A DNA stretch of 64,000 nt from Pseudobdellovibrionaceae bacterium (GCA_020635075.1 JACKAM010000002.1:682001-746000); one strand, 5' to 3'. Counted from the first letter of the stretch, positions 7,632-16,889 are shown. Made by a program: numbers and translations. The notes: generated by a model not told the origin, from the sequence alone.

Positions 7632-9026
7632 TTAGTTTTTTTGCTTCTGCAGGAGATACATGAAGTCGCGAGCCTCAAGAATCTCACTGGTAATGGTGAG
7701 CAAAGTGTTTTCTGCAACGCCTTTCAGGTGAACCTGGAGAACCATGTTGCCGTTGCCGTCGTTACTGAGCAACTTCACGCGAGAGATGTAGTTCTCAAAT
7801 TTACCCTGATCATTCGTAACTCGACCTGTGGTTTCCCGCAGAAATCCGTTCACGCCCAAATTGGCTTGGTAGTCACGAGCGTCGTCGGCCAGCATCAGTG
7901 GTCCAGAAATCACCAGCACATCCTGCTCAGGCTTTTCAATAGTCGTGACTGACCAAAAAGTCAGAGTGAATGCCGAGCGGCCATAGGCCACGGCAAACGA
8001 GCGGAACTCCACATCGTTAGCACCAGGAGCACGCATCGGAGGAGGCATACAGTTGTTGTTGCCACTCATCCGACAGGCATTGATGGCCTGGACTGCATCG
8101 TGGGTGTTTTTCATGTAGAGCATGAACTCTTTGTACTCGTCGTTCATGGACTTGAGAGACTTCTGGTAGTCGCGCATGGGGAATTGAACATGAACATTAC
8201 CAATGCGGTGAACGGCAAAGGCCGTCTTACAGATTTCACCGGATTTGGTAAACTGGTCAATGCGGATCACGGTGTTTTCACAGCTCTCCATGTTGGCGTC
8301 GAGACAAACCACACTGGCCTTAAAGACAAAATCGTCACCTGAAGTCTCAGCCGACTCGTCCATTACCGCTCGGTTGTTCACATCCAGGTGGCCTCTGAAC
8401 TTGGCGCTCACGGGGCCCGCGGGACCATCAAAAATGATTTCAGCAAAAACCTTGCGATTACCCTCATTGGCCTCAATGCTCACTGAGCGAATGGCGAGAG
8501 CAAAACTCTCGCTAGCCGTCCTGAGATCTTCAGGAAGTTTGTCTACTTCGCCCTTAAGAATGGGCAACAAGGTGTCCACACGAGAATCCGAAAAAGCCCG
8601 ACGTCTTTCGTCCGCGGCACCAGTAGGGAAAACTCCCACGCCATTATCGGGAGCTGCAATAGCGCCATTTGAAGGCAACACATGGACAACGGTGTTGGTG
8701 CCGGTCACCACAGTTGCCGGCTCTTCGGCCACACGCTCAATCACAGCAGGGACTGTTCCATCTGAGGTGGACACAATCACCGTCGAACGGGGGTTGGCCG
8801 CCGTGGGAATCACCACCTGGGGAGTTCCGGTAGCGGTTGGTTGCACAGTCGGCTGAGTGGCCGTGGGCTGCACGGTCGGCGTTTGTTGAGCCGGTGTCTG
8901 TTGAGCCGGACGGGTTTTACCGTCGCGGATCGGGGCCTTTTTCTTTTTGCCCGAACAGGCAACAAAGCTCACAGCCAAAGCTGCAACTAAAGCGACTTTT
9001 ACCACTTGGTTCAAACGTAACATCAT
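7632..9026 (-). CDS. Lipoprotein with Thr/Pro/Gln-rich linker, unknown function
   Basis: 464 residues with a lipoprotein signal peptide (VALVAALAVSFVAC, lipid-accepting Cys24), a basic patch (KKKK), and a repetitive Pro/Thr/Gln-rich linker (repeats of QQTPAQQTP and QPTATQPTV, about residues 42-70) that probably spans the cell wall. The C-terminal two thirds are a globular region of unknown type with several Cys (for example CLDANMESC). Two consecutive ATG codons (9026, 9023) follow a GAGG-type ribosome binding site. It is likely anchored in the outer membrane, facing the periplasm or the outside. Confidence 0.75.
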   Translation of the reverse strand: MMLRLNQVVKVALVAALAVSFVACSGKKKKAPIRDGKTRPAQQTPAQQTPTVQPTATQPTVQPTATGTPQVVIPTAANPRSTVIVSTSDGTVPAVIERVAEEPATVVTGTNTVVHVLPSNGAIAAPDNGVGVFPTGAADERRRAFSDSRVDTLLPILKGEVDKLPEDLRTASESFALAIRSVSIEANEGNRKVFAEIIFDGPAGPVSAKFRGHLDVNNRAVMDESAETSGDDFVFKASVVCLDANMESCENTVIRIDQFTKSGEICKTAFAVHRIGNVHVQFPMRDYQKSLKSMNDEYKEFMLYMKNTHDAVQAINACRMSGNNNCMPPPMRAPGANDVEFRSFAVAYGRSAFTLTFWSVTTIEKPEQDVLVISGPLMLADDARDYQANLGVNGFLRETTGRVTNDQGKFENYISRVKLLSNDGNGNMVLQVHLKGVAENTLLTITSEILEARDFMYLLQKQKN

Positions 9027-9182
9027 CTTCCAAACCTCGATTGGCGTTGATTAAAAACGTTCACTCCGTAGTGAGCAATTGGAGGGCCAATGAGGTGGCT
9101 ATCAGATCGAAATTAGGTAGGTTTTACAGGGTTTAGGTGACTCTTTTGGGCACCTGAAGCTCAACTAGGGCCAATTCAGGGA

Positions 9183-9554
9183 CTATATAGAGGTGGCTTC
9201 CACGTGGGCCACACAGGAGTCAAAGCTCCCGCCGGTGGAAACTTTGACCTCGCGGCCGTCGTTCATAGCCTGACGAAGAAGAGCCATTTTGTCTTGGTTC
9301 ATGACGTGGCGAAAGAGCTGACCGTTGTACTCAGGACAAACTTTTATCAGGATTGAACCCTGCTCCCGACTGGCCAGCCGCACGGTGATCTCTCGAGTGT
9401 TGTCGTCGACGGCAATGGACTTGACTCGTCCAGACACTGCAGTTGTGTCGCGCTTGATTTGCTCCCAAATGGAGATGTTTTTCCGCTCGCTCCATGCAGC
9501 AGCGGTCACAGTTAATACAGCAAATAGAGTCGTTATGCGCCAAGCTTTAGTCAT
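9183..9554 (-). CDS. Small exported protein of unknown function
   Basis: 123 residues starting at the ATG at 9554 (a GTG one codon earlier is also possible), with AAGGAT upstream. A signal peptide (ITTLFAVLTVTAAAW) precedes a mixed beta-type domain with two Cys (CPEYNG and FDSCVAH) that could form a disulfide in the periplasm. No family is recognised. It lies between a lipoprotein gene and a metallopeptidase gene on the same strand. Confidence 0.6.
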   Translation of the reverse strand: MTKAWRITTLFAVLTVTAAAWSERKNISIWEQIKRDTTAVSGRVKSIAVDDNTREITVRLASREQGSILIKVCPEYNGQLFRHVMNQDKMALLRQAMNDGREVKVSTGGSFDSCVAHVEATSI

Positions 9555-9701
9555 CACCGGTCATCCTTTCGGCGAGGACCTAGAGCAGAGCTTGTGCCAA
9601 GTCATTGTTAGTTTATTTGCAGTTCGGCTTATTGGGACCATTAATTTTAGCGGTGAGGGACGACGGTGAGGGGCACTTGTCTAGGACTTCGACAAGAGGA
9701 T

Positions 9702-10565
9702 CTACTCCTCCAGGGGGTGGATTTCGGATTCTTTGGCGAGGAAATCAAATTCATATAAATGATCGCGCAGCCACTTGCGGTGCTTTTTGTGTTGTGGCGA
9801 ATGCTGGGAAACCAACTTCCAAAAGCGATCCGAGTGATTGAGGTGCTGTAGGTGAGCCAATTCATGAATCACCACGTAGTCCATGACCTCTTCGGGTGCG
9901 GCCACCAGTCGCCAATTTAGGCTAATGGAGCCCTCGGGAGAACAACTCCCCCAGCGGGTTTTCTGAGAGCGAAAAGACACTGCGGTTGGGATTAGCCCCA
10001 TCGCCTCTGAAATATCGTGCACCCTTTCGGCCAGGACTTCCCGCCCCTGCTGTTCATAAAATTTCATCAGGTAGGGTTTTATCTGCGGTTGGGGCTTCAC
10101 GTAATAAGCGTTCGACCATTGAGCCTTGGGGATGTAACAGATTAATTGTAGATCTTCGCGCAGGATTTCAAACGTAGGCTTTTTGACTTTGGCGCTGGGA
10201 GTGAAATTTAAATAATGGTATTCGCCGGCGAACAAAACTCCTTCACCTTGGAGAAATTGTTTGCGCGGATACTGAGTGCGAAGGTCTTTGAATTCGCCCA
10301 AAACTTTTTTGAGCCACTGCTCGTTATGGCGCAAAAACTTTTGAATCTCGTTGATCGAAGTTGTTTTGCTACTAGTAACGCGAATGTTGCCGTTTGGTTT
10401 TACAGTCACGCGCATCGATCTTTGATAAGCGCGACGCAAAAGTTGCACACGATGACCTTGAAAATCCAATTCGTTGCGAACGGATTTTTCTTTCTCAGCT
10501 GTGGTCTTCTTTTGCGTTTTGTTTTTTGAATGGCTACGCCATTTAAACAAATTGAGCTGGTTCAC
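9702..10565 (-). CDS. YgjP-type (DUF45) zinc metallopeptidase
   Basis: The C-terminal half carries the family signature: SQKTRWGSCS, then NWRLVAAP, then the zinc motif VIHELAHLQHLNHSDRFW, which combines HExxH with the downstream His and the NHSxxFW tail. The usual family length is about 230-240 residues; this 287-residue product has an extra basic, Lys-rich N-terminus (about residues 8-30). The start is a GTG. No signal peptide is visible, so it should act in the cytoplasm. The family's biological substrate is generally unknown. Confidence 0.88.
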   Translation of the reverse strand: MNQLNLFKWRSHSKNKTQKKTTAEKEKSVRNELDFQGHRVQLLRRAYQRSMRVTVKPNGNIRVTSSKTTSINEIQKFLRHNEQWLKKVLGEFKDLRTQYPRKQFLQGEGVLFAGEYHYLNFTPSAKVKKPTFEILREDLQLICYIPKAQWSNAYYVKPQPQIKPYLMKFYEQQGREVLAERVHDISEAMGLIPTAVSFRSQKTRWGSCSPEGSISLNWRLVAAPEEVMDYVVIHELAHLQHLNHSDRFWKLVSQHSPQHKKHRKWLRDHLYEFDFLAKESEIHPLEE

Positions 10566-11091
10566 AAAGGCCCCGGTCCCTTTTTCAATTCCCGGACGAA
10601 GACCAACCTACCACAGGTAAAAGTATGAAACCACACAGTTTTTAGGTGAGCTCCCGGAGGGCCCTTTTGCGCGCGACCGGGAAATAAATGCAATCTGAAC
10701 AAATTCACCTGGCCCTCGATGGCTCGTTGCGTTATTAGGTTCCTGCGATCTTGTCCCTGGGGCATTGGGGCAAGTAGCACGGGTTAATTTGGAGGCAGGT
10801 TTAATACTCTAAGAGCACAGACGGCAGGGGGCTGCCATCTGATCGGGGCTCTTAAATATTGAGACTCTTGGTTCCTTCTCTCCTTTTTCCAAATAACCCA
10901 AAGATTTGAGTGTGACCCGCCATAGGGGTATGCCCGGGCCTCGGCTATGGGGCCCGTGATTTTTGAGCAACGTGAGACCTATGTGACTCCGTTCTATTTC
11001 GACCAATCACTTTTGGCGCCAGCTTCAGAGTTCTCTGGAGCTGGCGTTTTTCTTTTCGCCCGCCTCATAAAAGAATGCTAAGTATCGATTA
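10566..11091 (+). other. 526-base gap with a candidate structured plus-strand RNA
   Basis: No credible coding frame is present, yet the gap ends in a strong plus-strand terminator (11017-11055) with no plus-strand gene upstream to use it. Two structured elements precede it. One is a nested hairpin: AAGAGC 10811-10816 with GCTCTT 10848-10853, and inside it GGCAG 10823-10827 with CTGCC 10832-10836. The other is CCATAG 10920-10925 with CTATGG 10945-10950. This looks like a small non-coding RNA. I could not match it to 6S, tmRNA or RNase P RNA by eye. Confidence 0.45.
11017..11055 (+). terminator. Strong rho-independent terminator with no upstream gene
   Basis: A 13-bp stem with one wobble (arms 11017-11029 and 11034-11046), loop GTTC, is followed by TTTTTCTTTT. 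It sits 37 bases before the srkA start and on the same strand. Confidence 0.88.
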
Positions 11092-12069
11092 ATGGACTCC
11101 TTTTACGACCTCACCCCTGAAACTGTGATGACCGGAATTGAGCAGGCGGGACTGATCCCCACCGGGGAATACACCCAGCTGAATTCCTATGAAAATCGGG
11201 TATTCGACATCCGCCTGGAATCTGAAGGCAATCCCGAAAACCTCAACGGCCGGGTCATTGCCAAGTTTTACCGTCCGGGACGATGGGATGAGGCCACTAT
11301 CCAGGAAGAACATGACTTCCAAATGGATCTGCGCGACTCGGGCCTGCCCGTGGTGGCCCCACTGAAGCAGGCCAACGGCAAGACCATCTCCTCTTGCCAG
11401 GGGATGTACCTGGGACTTTTCCCCAAGGCCGTGGGAAGGATGCCCCAGGAGTTGTGGCTGAACGACTACGAAAAAATCGGCCGCACCCTGGCCCGCCTCC
11501 ACAACGTGGGGGAACTCAGACCTGCCCAACACCGACCCAAGCTTCATCCGGAAGTCATGGGCTGGCCGTCGTTGCGGATATTAGAAAAGTGGGCGGCACC
11601 CGAGGTGTGGTCCCGCTATGAAAGAGCGGCGGTTGATATTTTGGAGTGGCTCGAAGAGGCCCTTGAAGATGTGAACTATCAGCGTATTCATGGCGACTGC
11701 CACAAGGGGAATCTCTTACTCAAACAAGTCCGCGAAGAGCCTGAAGAGTTCTTCCTGGTCGATTTTGATGATTTTTGTATGGGACCTGCCGTTCAGGATT
11801 TTTGGATGCTCTTTTCAGGAGACCACGAAACCCTGAACGAAGAGGAACAAGCCATTTTGTCTGGCTATGAAGAGCTGAGAAACTTCGACGACCGCGAGCT
11901 GGACCTGATCCCCGGGCTGAGGGGCTTAAGGATCATTCACTACGCCGCCTGGATCGCCCGCCGTTGGGAAGACCCCTCATTCCCTCGCCTGTTCCCCACC
12001 TTTCGCGAGTACAACTACTGGGCGGAAGAAGTGGAAGCTCTCGAACGCATCGCCTGGGCCCTTAAATAG
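11092..12069 (+). CDS. srkA: Stress response serine/threonine kinase A (YihE/SrkA)
   Basis: SrkA is a cytoplasmic protein kinase with a choline-kinase-like fold that protects cells against stress-induced death. The 325-residue product has the normal length. It carries the catalytic loop HGDCHKGN (200-207, catalytic Asp202, Asn207) and the metal-binding segment VDFDDFCMGP (Asp224 region), followed by the family's QDFWMLF. The N-terminal YENRVFDI corresponds to the nucleotide-binding part. The gene stands alone after a terminator. Confidence 0.93.
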   Translation: MDSFYDLTPETVMTGIEQAGLIPTGEYTQLNSYENRVFDIRLESEGNPENLNGRVIAKFYRPGRWDEATIQEEHDFQMDLRDSGLPVVAPLKQANGKTISSCQGMYLGLFPKAVGRMPQELWLNDYEKIGRTLARLHNVGELRPAQHRPKLHPEVMGWPSLRILEKWAAPEVWSRYERAAVDILEWLEEALEDVNYQRIHGDCHKGNLLLKQVREEPEEFFLVDFDDFCMGPAVQDFWMLFSGDHETLNEEEQAILSGYEELRNFDDRELDLIPGLRGLRIIHYAAWIARRWEDPSFPRLFPTFREYNYWAEEVEALERIAWALK

Positions 12070-12128
12070 CTGAGTCATTCCAAAATTTTAGACTCGCTGT
12101 AAGAGCTCTTTTTGCCGATAGTTCGTTG

Positions 12129-14573
12129 ATGAGGACTGTCTTGTTTTTACTCTTAGCCTGGGCTTTCGTCTTACCGCCGGCATTTGCCGACAAGCTGGTG
12201 TGGGACCAGTCCGAAGAGGGTTCACTTTGGCTTTATCCCGAGTGCGCGGATAAATTTATTCTCAACTGCGAGACTCTCCCGCCCGTTCTCGCCACCAAGA
12301 TCGACCAATGCAAGATCGCCAAAGTGGCCAACAAATGCGACGAGTATTTTAAGGGCCAAACCGAAGTCCGAGAGTATGTGAAATCCTGCACTCCTGAAGA
12401 GATCTGTGCCGAGTATGTATTCGAGTCGGCCTACAAAGCCTATGGCTGCACCAAGGGTTTTGGCGAAGTGGCCTGGGATATGGCTGTGGGGATTGTCGAT
12501 CTCGGGAAAATGCTCATTGATCATGTCTCTAAAACCGCCCGCCAGAAATCCGCTTTTTTTGCCTACTGTGAAAAGAGCGTCGACTGTAAGAGAGCTTTGG
12601 TTGCGGACCACCCGGCCTTCAGCCGTTATAGTGACGAGCAACTTCAAGAAATGTCAGCCTTTGATCTCTACACTCGCGCCCAACACTATGAAGAAGCCAA
12701 GAGACGGAGTGATTCCTATCAGTTTGCCATGAAGTCGTGGACCGAGAGGCAGAAGATCCTGGATGAAAAAGCCAAAAAGGCCAAGCCCCCCGAGACGCCA
12801 TTTAAGATTGAAGCCTTGGCCGCAGCGGCCACCAAATATCTTGAAGACAAAAACATTAAACTTGCTTGCTTCAATGCAGAGGCGCGCACCCAATTAGTGT
12901 GTTACGGCATCTTTTCCATTCTTGATCCTGCGGCGGTGGCGGGTGCAACCATTAAGTCGGCTAAACTGGCTAGGTGGATTAAACGCCTTGATCCACCTAA
13001 GTGGTCAGATGATGTCGGTCGGAGATTTCGTTCCCGCGCCACCAGTGGGTCGCGTGATGTCCTTACCGAAGCTGTGCGCAGCACTTTTATAAAGGACTAT
13101 GCCGAAACGGTTTTCACCACTCCCGATCAAAATCGGGGATGGATACGGGCGGCCCAATCCACCAGGGCCGGATCAGGCACATTATTTTTTGATGTGGAAA
13201 ATGCTGTTCTTAAACAACTCAACGACGGACTTAAAAATAAAAATCTGGTCACGGCGCTCACCAACCGCCACAAGGAGCTTCTGCTCGATAAGATGACCGC
13301 CTTGGAGAAGCGCTATCCGGGACTTAAGGTCGAGCGCTATTCGGATTTTAAGTCCACCCGCTTTGCTTTTTCAGGGGAGATTCCGCCCAATCTCAATAAG
13401 GAACTCAATAAGCTTTACAAAGAAGTGAACGATGCCTTTTTCTCTGACGAAAAAGTGCGAGCCATTGTTCGCGATGATGACCTGACCGGAGATTGGTTTC
13501 GCGCCGGTGTTGGAGAAACCGCTGATCAGGCGACGACGGCAGCCAGATATGCCCGTCGGCAGAAGCCCGATCAGATGTTTGTTCAGAGCTTTCAAAGTCG
13601 CATCCTGCAGCGCCGACTGGAGAAGGACCGGGTTGCGGCCGGCAATATCCGACTAGACCTTGAAGCAAGGTTTAAGGACACGGGCATCATGACCAAGGCC
13701 GACCGGTCAGATGTTTTGATTCCTGACGAAGGAGTCTTTGATTTGGTTCGCAAGATCGAAGATCCGGCAGAGCTCAAGGCCGCTATTGAAGCCAGGTATG
13801 GGATTAAAAACCTAGAGGCTCGCGACATTGAAGACTTCAAAAGGTACTCCGCTCTGGTGGATGAGTTTTCCCCCGGCATTCACGTGGCCAAACGTGAGGT
13901 GGTCAACTTTGATGAAGCCGTCCATGGTGGGCTTTCCATCGACTTTGCCGGCATGGGCTCTCACAACGCGCGGGCGACAGCCGAGGCTCTGGCCGCTAGT
14001 AACAACTTGGACGAGGCCGTCGATTTAGCACGCGTGGGAGAGCAAAAAGTGACCAAGGTTTTTAATCAGAAAAAAGAAACCCTCACGCAAATCATGAATG
14101 ATGTCTTCCCAGAGGGCACCGTCCGCACTATTTGCACGGGCGACGACTGCGCGGTGATCCCTGTGCGTCCACTGAATCCCCGCGACAAGAAAGCCATCAT
14201 GAGCCGCATTGCCACTCAATCCGATCCGGCTTCGGTGCGCTTGAGCTTTATCCCGGACAATGTCACCGTCCCACTTGATCGAACCTTGCTGGGTACTCAT
14301 GGAGAGAGCATTGAAAAGGCTTTACGCAAGAGCCTGAGTGGCCATATGGAGCCTGCAAAACTCAAGGGTTTGCTTTTTGCCGTTGATATGCAAGGGACAC
14401 AAGCGGGAACGGGCAAGGTGGGGCTGTTGATTGAGTCGGCTCCATCACTAAGGCTTTCTACCTCTGAACGGCGGTTGATCGAAAACCGATTCAAGGACGC
14501 CATTGAGAGCGTTAATCAAAGCTTGATCAAGCAGGGCGATGCCAGCGCCTATAGCTCCTCTGGTGTCCTCTGA
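12129..14573 (+). CDS. Large Cys-rich exported protein, unknown function
   Basis: 814 residues beginning with a signal peptide (TVLFLLLAWAFVLPPAFA). The first 260 residues contain many Cys (about residues 40, 48, 62, 71, 88, 94, 108, 148, 154, 248, 259), suggesting disulfides in an oxidising compartment. The segment CFNAEARTQLVC (about 248-259) matches CIKPEAQAKFVC in the exported protein at 26130-28205, so the two share an N-terminal module. The rest is charged, helical and unrecognised; MG/SH/NA patches near residue 600 do not form a known motif. ATG 12129 is preferred over the TTG just before it, although neither has a clear ribosome binding site. Confidence 0.7.
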   Translation: MRTVLFLLLAWAFVLPPAFADKLVWDQSEEGSLWLYPECADKFILNCETLPPVLATKIDQCKIAKVANKCDEYFKGQTEVREYVKSCTPEEICAEYVFESAYKAYGCTKGFGEVAWDMAVGIVDLGKMLIDHVSKTARQKSAFFAYCEKSVDCKRALVADHPAFSRYSDEQLQEMSAFDLYTRAQHYEEAKRRSDSYQFAMKSWTERQKILDEKAKKAKPPETPFKIEALAAAATKYLEDKNIKLACFNAEARTQLVCYGIFSILDPAAVAGATIKSAKLARWIKRLDPPKWSDDVGRRFRSRATSGSRDVLTEAVRSTFIKDYAETVFTTPDQNRGWIRAAQSTRAGSGTLFFDVENAVLKQLNDGLKNKNLVTALTNRHKELLLDKMTALEKRYPGLKVERYSDFKSTRFAFSGEIPPNLNKELNKLYKEVNDAFFSDEKVRAIVRDDDLTGDWFRAGVGETADQATTAARYARRQKPDQMFVQSFQSRILQRRLEKDRVAAGNIRLDLEARFKDTGIMTKADRSDVLIPDEGVFDLVRKIEDPAELKAAIEARYGIKNLEARDIEDFKRYSALVDEFSPGIHVAKREVVNFDEAVHGGLSIDFAGMGSHNARATAEALAASNNLDEAVDLARVGEQKVTKVFNQKKETLTQIMNDVFPEGTVRTICTGDDCAVIPVRPLNPRDKKAIMSRIATQSDPASVRLSFIPDNVTVPLDRTLLGTHGESIEKALRKSLSGHMEPAKLKGLLFAVDMQGTQAGTGKVGLLIESAPSLRLSTSERRLIENRFKDAIESVNQSLIKQGDASAYSSSGVL

Positions 14574-14751
14574 AGCCCTGACTCACACGACCAATAATGC
14601 AATGCGTTTTTCGGGTGGGATTGCCTCCTCAAACTTGAAGCCCCTAGGCCCTTCCGTTAGAGTGTCGGCTCTTTGCCTTGGCCCATGAAAGTGGCCCTCA
14701 GACTGGCTTTTTGCCTGGGTTGGGGGAATGTTTTGTGAGATAAGGCTGTAT

Positions 14752-14850
14752 GGCCGGGTCCCATACAATAGCGAACCCAGTGAATCCCGCCAGGTCCGGA
14801 AGGAAGCAACGGTAGCTAGGATCCTATGTGATATGGGGTGCCTGGCCGCT
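14752..14850 (+). ncRNA. ffs: Signal recognition particle RNA (bacterial small SRP RNA, 4.5S type)
   Basis: The region contains the diagnostic SRP domain IV core: CAGGTCCGGAAGGAAGCA at 14791-14808. The ends pair: GGCC at 14752-14755 with GGCC at 14844-14847, and CCCATA with TATGGG just inside, giving a single rod-like helix of about 96 bases as in E. coli 4.5S RNA. A T-run at 14850-14855 could end transcription. The RNA targets nascent membrane proteins together with Ffh. It sits immediately before dnaX, a common arrangement. Exact ends are estimates. Confidence 0.93.
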
Positions 14851-14865
14851 TTTTTGGAGGCTGAT

Positions 14866-16569
14866 TTGTCCTATCAGGTGATCGCCCGTAAATGGCGGCC
14901 TAAAACCTTTGCAGAACTCGTTGGGCAATCCCACGTCAGCCAAACTCTGCTTAATGCTCTTCGCAACAATCGTTTGCACCATGCCTTGTTGTTTACGGGA
15001 CCACGTGGAACCGGCAAAACTTCTTCGGCGCGGATTTTGGCTAAATCCCTTCGTTGTCCAAATGCTGTCGACTTTGTTCCTTGCCATGAATGCCGCGACT
15101 GTCAGGATGTGGCCAACGGCCGCTCCATTGATGTGATTGAAATCGACGGAGCCAGCAACAATGGTGTGGATGCCATCCGCGAGCTGCGCGAGACCGTGGG
15201 CTATATGCCTTCGTCAGGAAAGTACAAACTCTACATCATCGATGAAGTTCATATGCTTTCCACCAGTGCTTTTAATGCGCTTTTAAAAACTCTGGAAGAG
15301 CCGCCTGAGCATGTGATTTTTGTGATGGCTACAACTGAAGCGCACAAGATCCCCAATACGATTTTGTCCCGCTGTCAGCGCTTTGATTTTCGCCGTATTC
15401 CGGTGCGTGACATTGCCGCCCGCCTGGGTGAGATCTGTCAGGCCGATGGCATTAAGTGTGATGAAGAAGCCTTGTGGCTGGTGGCTCGCCAGGGCGATGG
15501 TTCCATGCGCGACAGCCAAAGTCTTTTGGATCAGGTGATCACCTTTAGCGATGGACAGGTGACGCGAGATAAGACCATTGAGGTCCTTGGTCTTACGGAT
15601 CGCACCTTGCTCCTTGAAACTGTGCAGGCTCTTGTCGATCGCAACACGCAAACCGTTGTTGATATTATCGAGCGGGTGTTCACTGCCGGATATGATCCCA
15701 AGATTTTTGTTCAAGATCTGCTGGAGGAGCTTCGCCATTTGCTGTTGGTTAAAATCACCAATGGCCAGGTGGGTTCGATTGTTGATCTTCCTGATTCAGA
15801 AGTAACTCACTTGCACCAACTCTCTGAGTCGCTAACGGAAGAAGACATTCATTTGCTTTTTGATATGGCCTTAAAAGGTGGCAACGACCTATTGCGCTCC
15901 CAGGACACCCGTGTGGTTCTGGAAATGATTCTTCTGCGTATGTCGTCGGCCCCCCGGGTGGCTCAACTGTTGAGTTTAAATCTCGGCCAGGCTCCGAGTG
16001 CTTCGGCAGCTCCGGCAAGACCTGCAGCTATCTCTCGTCCCACACCTACGCGGTCGGCTGAGCCAGCAAAGAAGAGTCCGGCCCAAACCGCAGCTGAAAA
16101 GCCCGCAGCCCCACAACCCGAGCCAGAGGTGGTTGCACCTGCTCCGGTTATGTCGGCGACACCGACGGTTTCTGGTGATGAGCGGTGGCTGGAGTTGATT
16201 AAGAAAATTAAACGGGTGAACCCCATGGTCAGCGCCAAGCTTGAGCACTCGTGCTTACTTGGCATTGAAGACAAGGTGATTCGCCTGGCTGTGCCGGATA
16301 AAATGAAGTTTTTGTCCGGACAGATTGAAGACAAGGAGTTTCAGAAGAAGCTTTTGAATTACGTGGGAACTTTCTGGGGACCTGGTTACCAGGTCGAAGT
16401 TGGCTCCGGCGGCACAGAGGCGGAAAAAAAAACTCCAAAAGCAATAGAGAAACAACGCCAGGAGGACCAGGTTAAGTCCACGCGCGAAGAGGTGGAAAAT
16501 CACCCCTTTGTGCAATCGGCGCAAAAAGTTTTTAAATCCCAGATAAAGGCGATTAAGGAGACAACATGA
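14866..16569 (+). CDS. dnaX: DNA polymerase III subunits gamma/tau
   Basis: DnaX is the clamp-loader ATPase. The open frame extends back to 14728, but that would place codons inside the SRP RNA. The TTG at 14866, with GGAGG 5 bases upstream, gives the classical beginning SYQVIARKWRPKTF and a 567-residue protein. It shows Walker A GPRGTGKTS, a zinc knuckle with Cys at CPNAV, CHEC and DC, DEVHMLS, and the arginine-finger segment TILSRCQRFDF. A Pro/Ala-rich linker (about residues 365-435) leads to the tau C-terminal domain. A run of nine A (16424-16432) near residue 520 is a possible slippage site. Its stop overlaps the ybaB start. Confidence 0.97.
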   Translation: MSYQVIARKWRPKTFAELVGQSHVSQTLLNALRNNRLHHALLFTGPRGTGKTSSARILAKSLRCPNAVDFVPCHECRDCQDVANGRSIDVIEIDGASNNGVDAIRELRETVGYMPSSGKYKLYIIDEVHMLSTSAFNALLKTLEEPPEHVIFVMATTEAHKIPNTILSRCQRFDFRRIPVRDIAARLGEICQADGIKCDEEALWLVARQGDGSMRDSQSLLDQVITFSDGQVTRDKTIEVLGLTDRTLLLETVQALVDRNTQTVVDIIERVFTAGYDPKIFVQDLLEELRHLLLVKITNGQVGSIVDLPDSEVTHLHQLSESLTEEDIHLLFDMALKGGNDLLRSQDTRVVLEMILLRMSSAPRVAQLLSLNLGQAPSASAAPARPAAISRPTPTRSAEPAKKSPAQTAAEKPAAPQPEPEVVAPAPVMSATPTVSGDERWLELIKKIKRVNPMVSAKLEHSCLLGIEDKVIRLAVPDKMKFLSGQIEDKEFQKKLLNYVGTFWGPGYQVEVGSGGTEAEKKTPKAIEKQRQEDQVKSTREEVENHPFVQSAQKVFKSQIKAIKETT

Positions 16570-16889
16570 AAGGAATGGGCGGCGGCTTGCAACAGATGAT
16601 GAGACAAGCCAATCAGATGCAGAACCGTATTAAGAAGCTTCAAGAAGAGCTGGCGACCCGTGAGTTTGAAGGGACCGCAGGCGGCGGTGCTGTTCTGGCC
16701 AAAGTCAGTGGCGACAACAAAGTGGTGGCCATGGAAATTAAGCCTGACGTGGTCAGTGCTGATGACATTGAAATGCTCCAGGACTTGATTGTTGCTGCAG
16801 TCAACGATGCCCTGAAAGTGGCTAAGGAGACTTCTGATCAGGAAATGTCCAAGATCACTGGCGGCGTTAACTTCCCTGGCATGTTTTAA
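16566..16889 (+). CDS. ybaB: YbaB/EbfC family nucleoid-associated protein
   Basis: 107 residues beginning MKGMGGGLQQMMRQANQMQ, with the family's VKVSGDNKVVAMEIKPDVV-like core (about 42-60) and ITGGVNFPGMF end. The family binds DNA as a dimer. The ATG overlaps the dnaX stop codon (ATGA), indicating translational coupling. dnaX-ybaB-recR is a widely conserved order. Confidence 0.94.
   Translation: MKGMGGGLQQMMRQANQMQNRIKKLQEELATREFEGTAGGGAVLAKVSGDNKVVAMEIKPDVVSADDIEMLQDLIVAAVNDALKVAKETSDQEMSKITGGVNFPGMF

Noticed and set aside
10562..11006. Minus-strand frames of 72 and 65 codons in the gap before srkA
   Set aside because: No start signals, no recognisable composition, and they cross the structured elements proposed as an RNA on the other strand.
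11092..12069. Aminoglycoside phosphotransferase/antibiotic resistance
   Set aside because: The kinase fold is shared, but the length and flanking motifs match SrkA rather than a resistance enzyme.
14583..14768. 61-codon minus-strand frame
   Set aside because: Overlaps the start of the SRP RNA and has no ribosome binding site.
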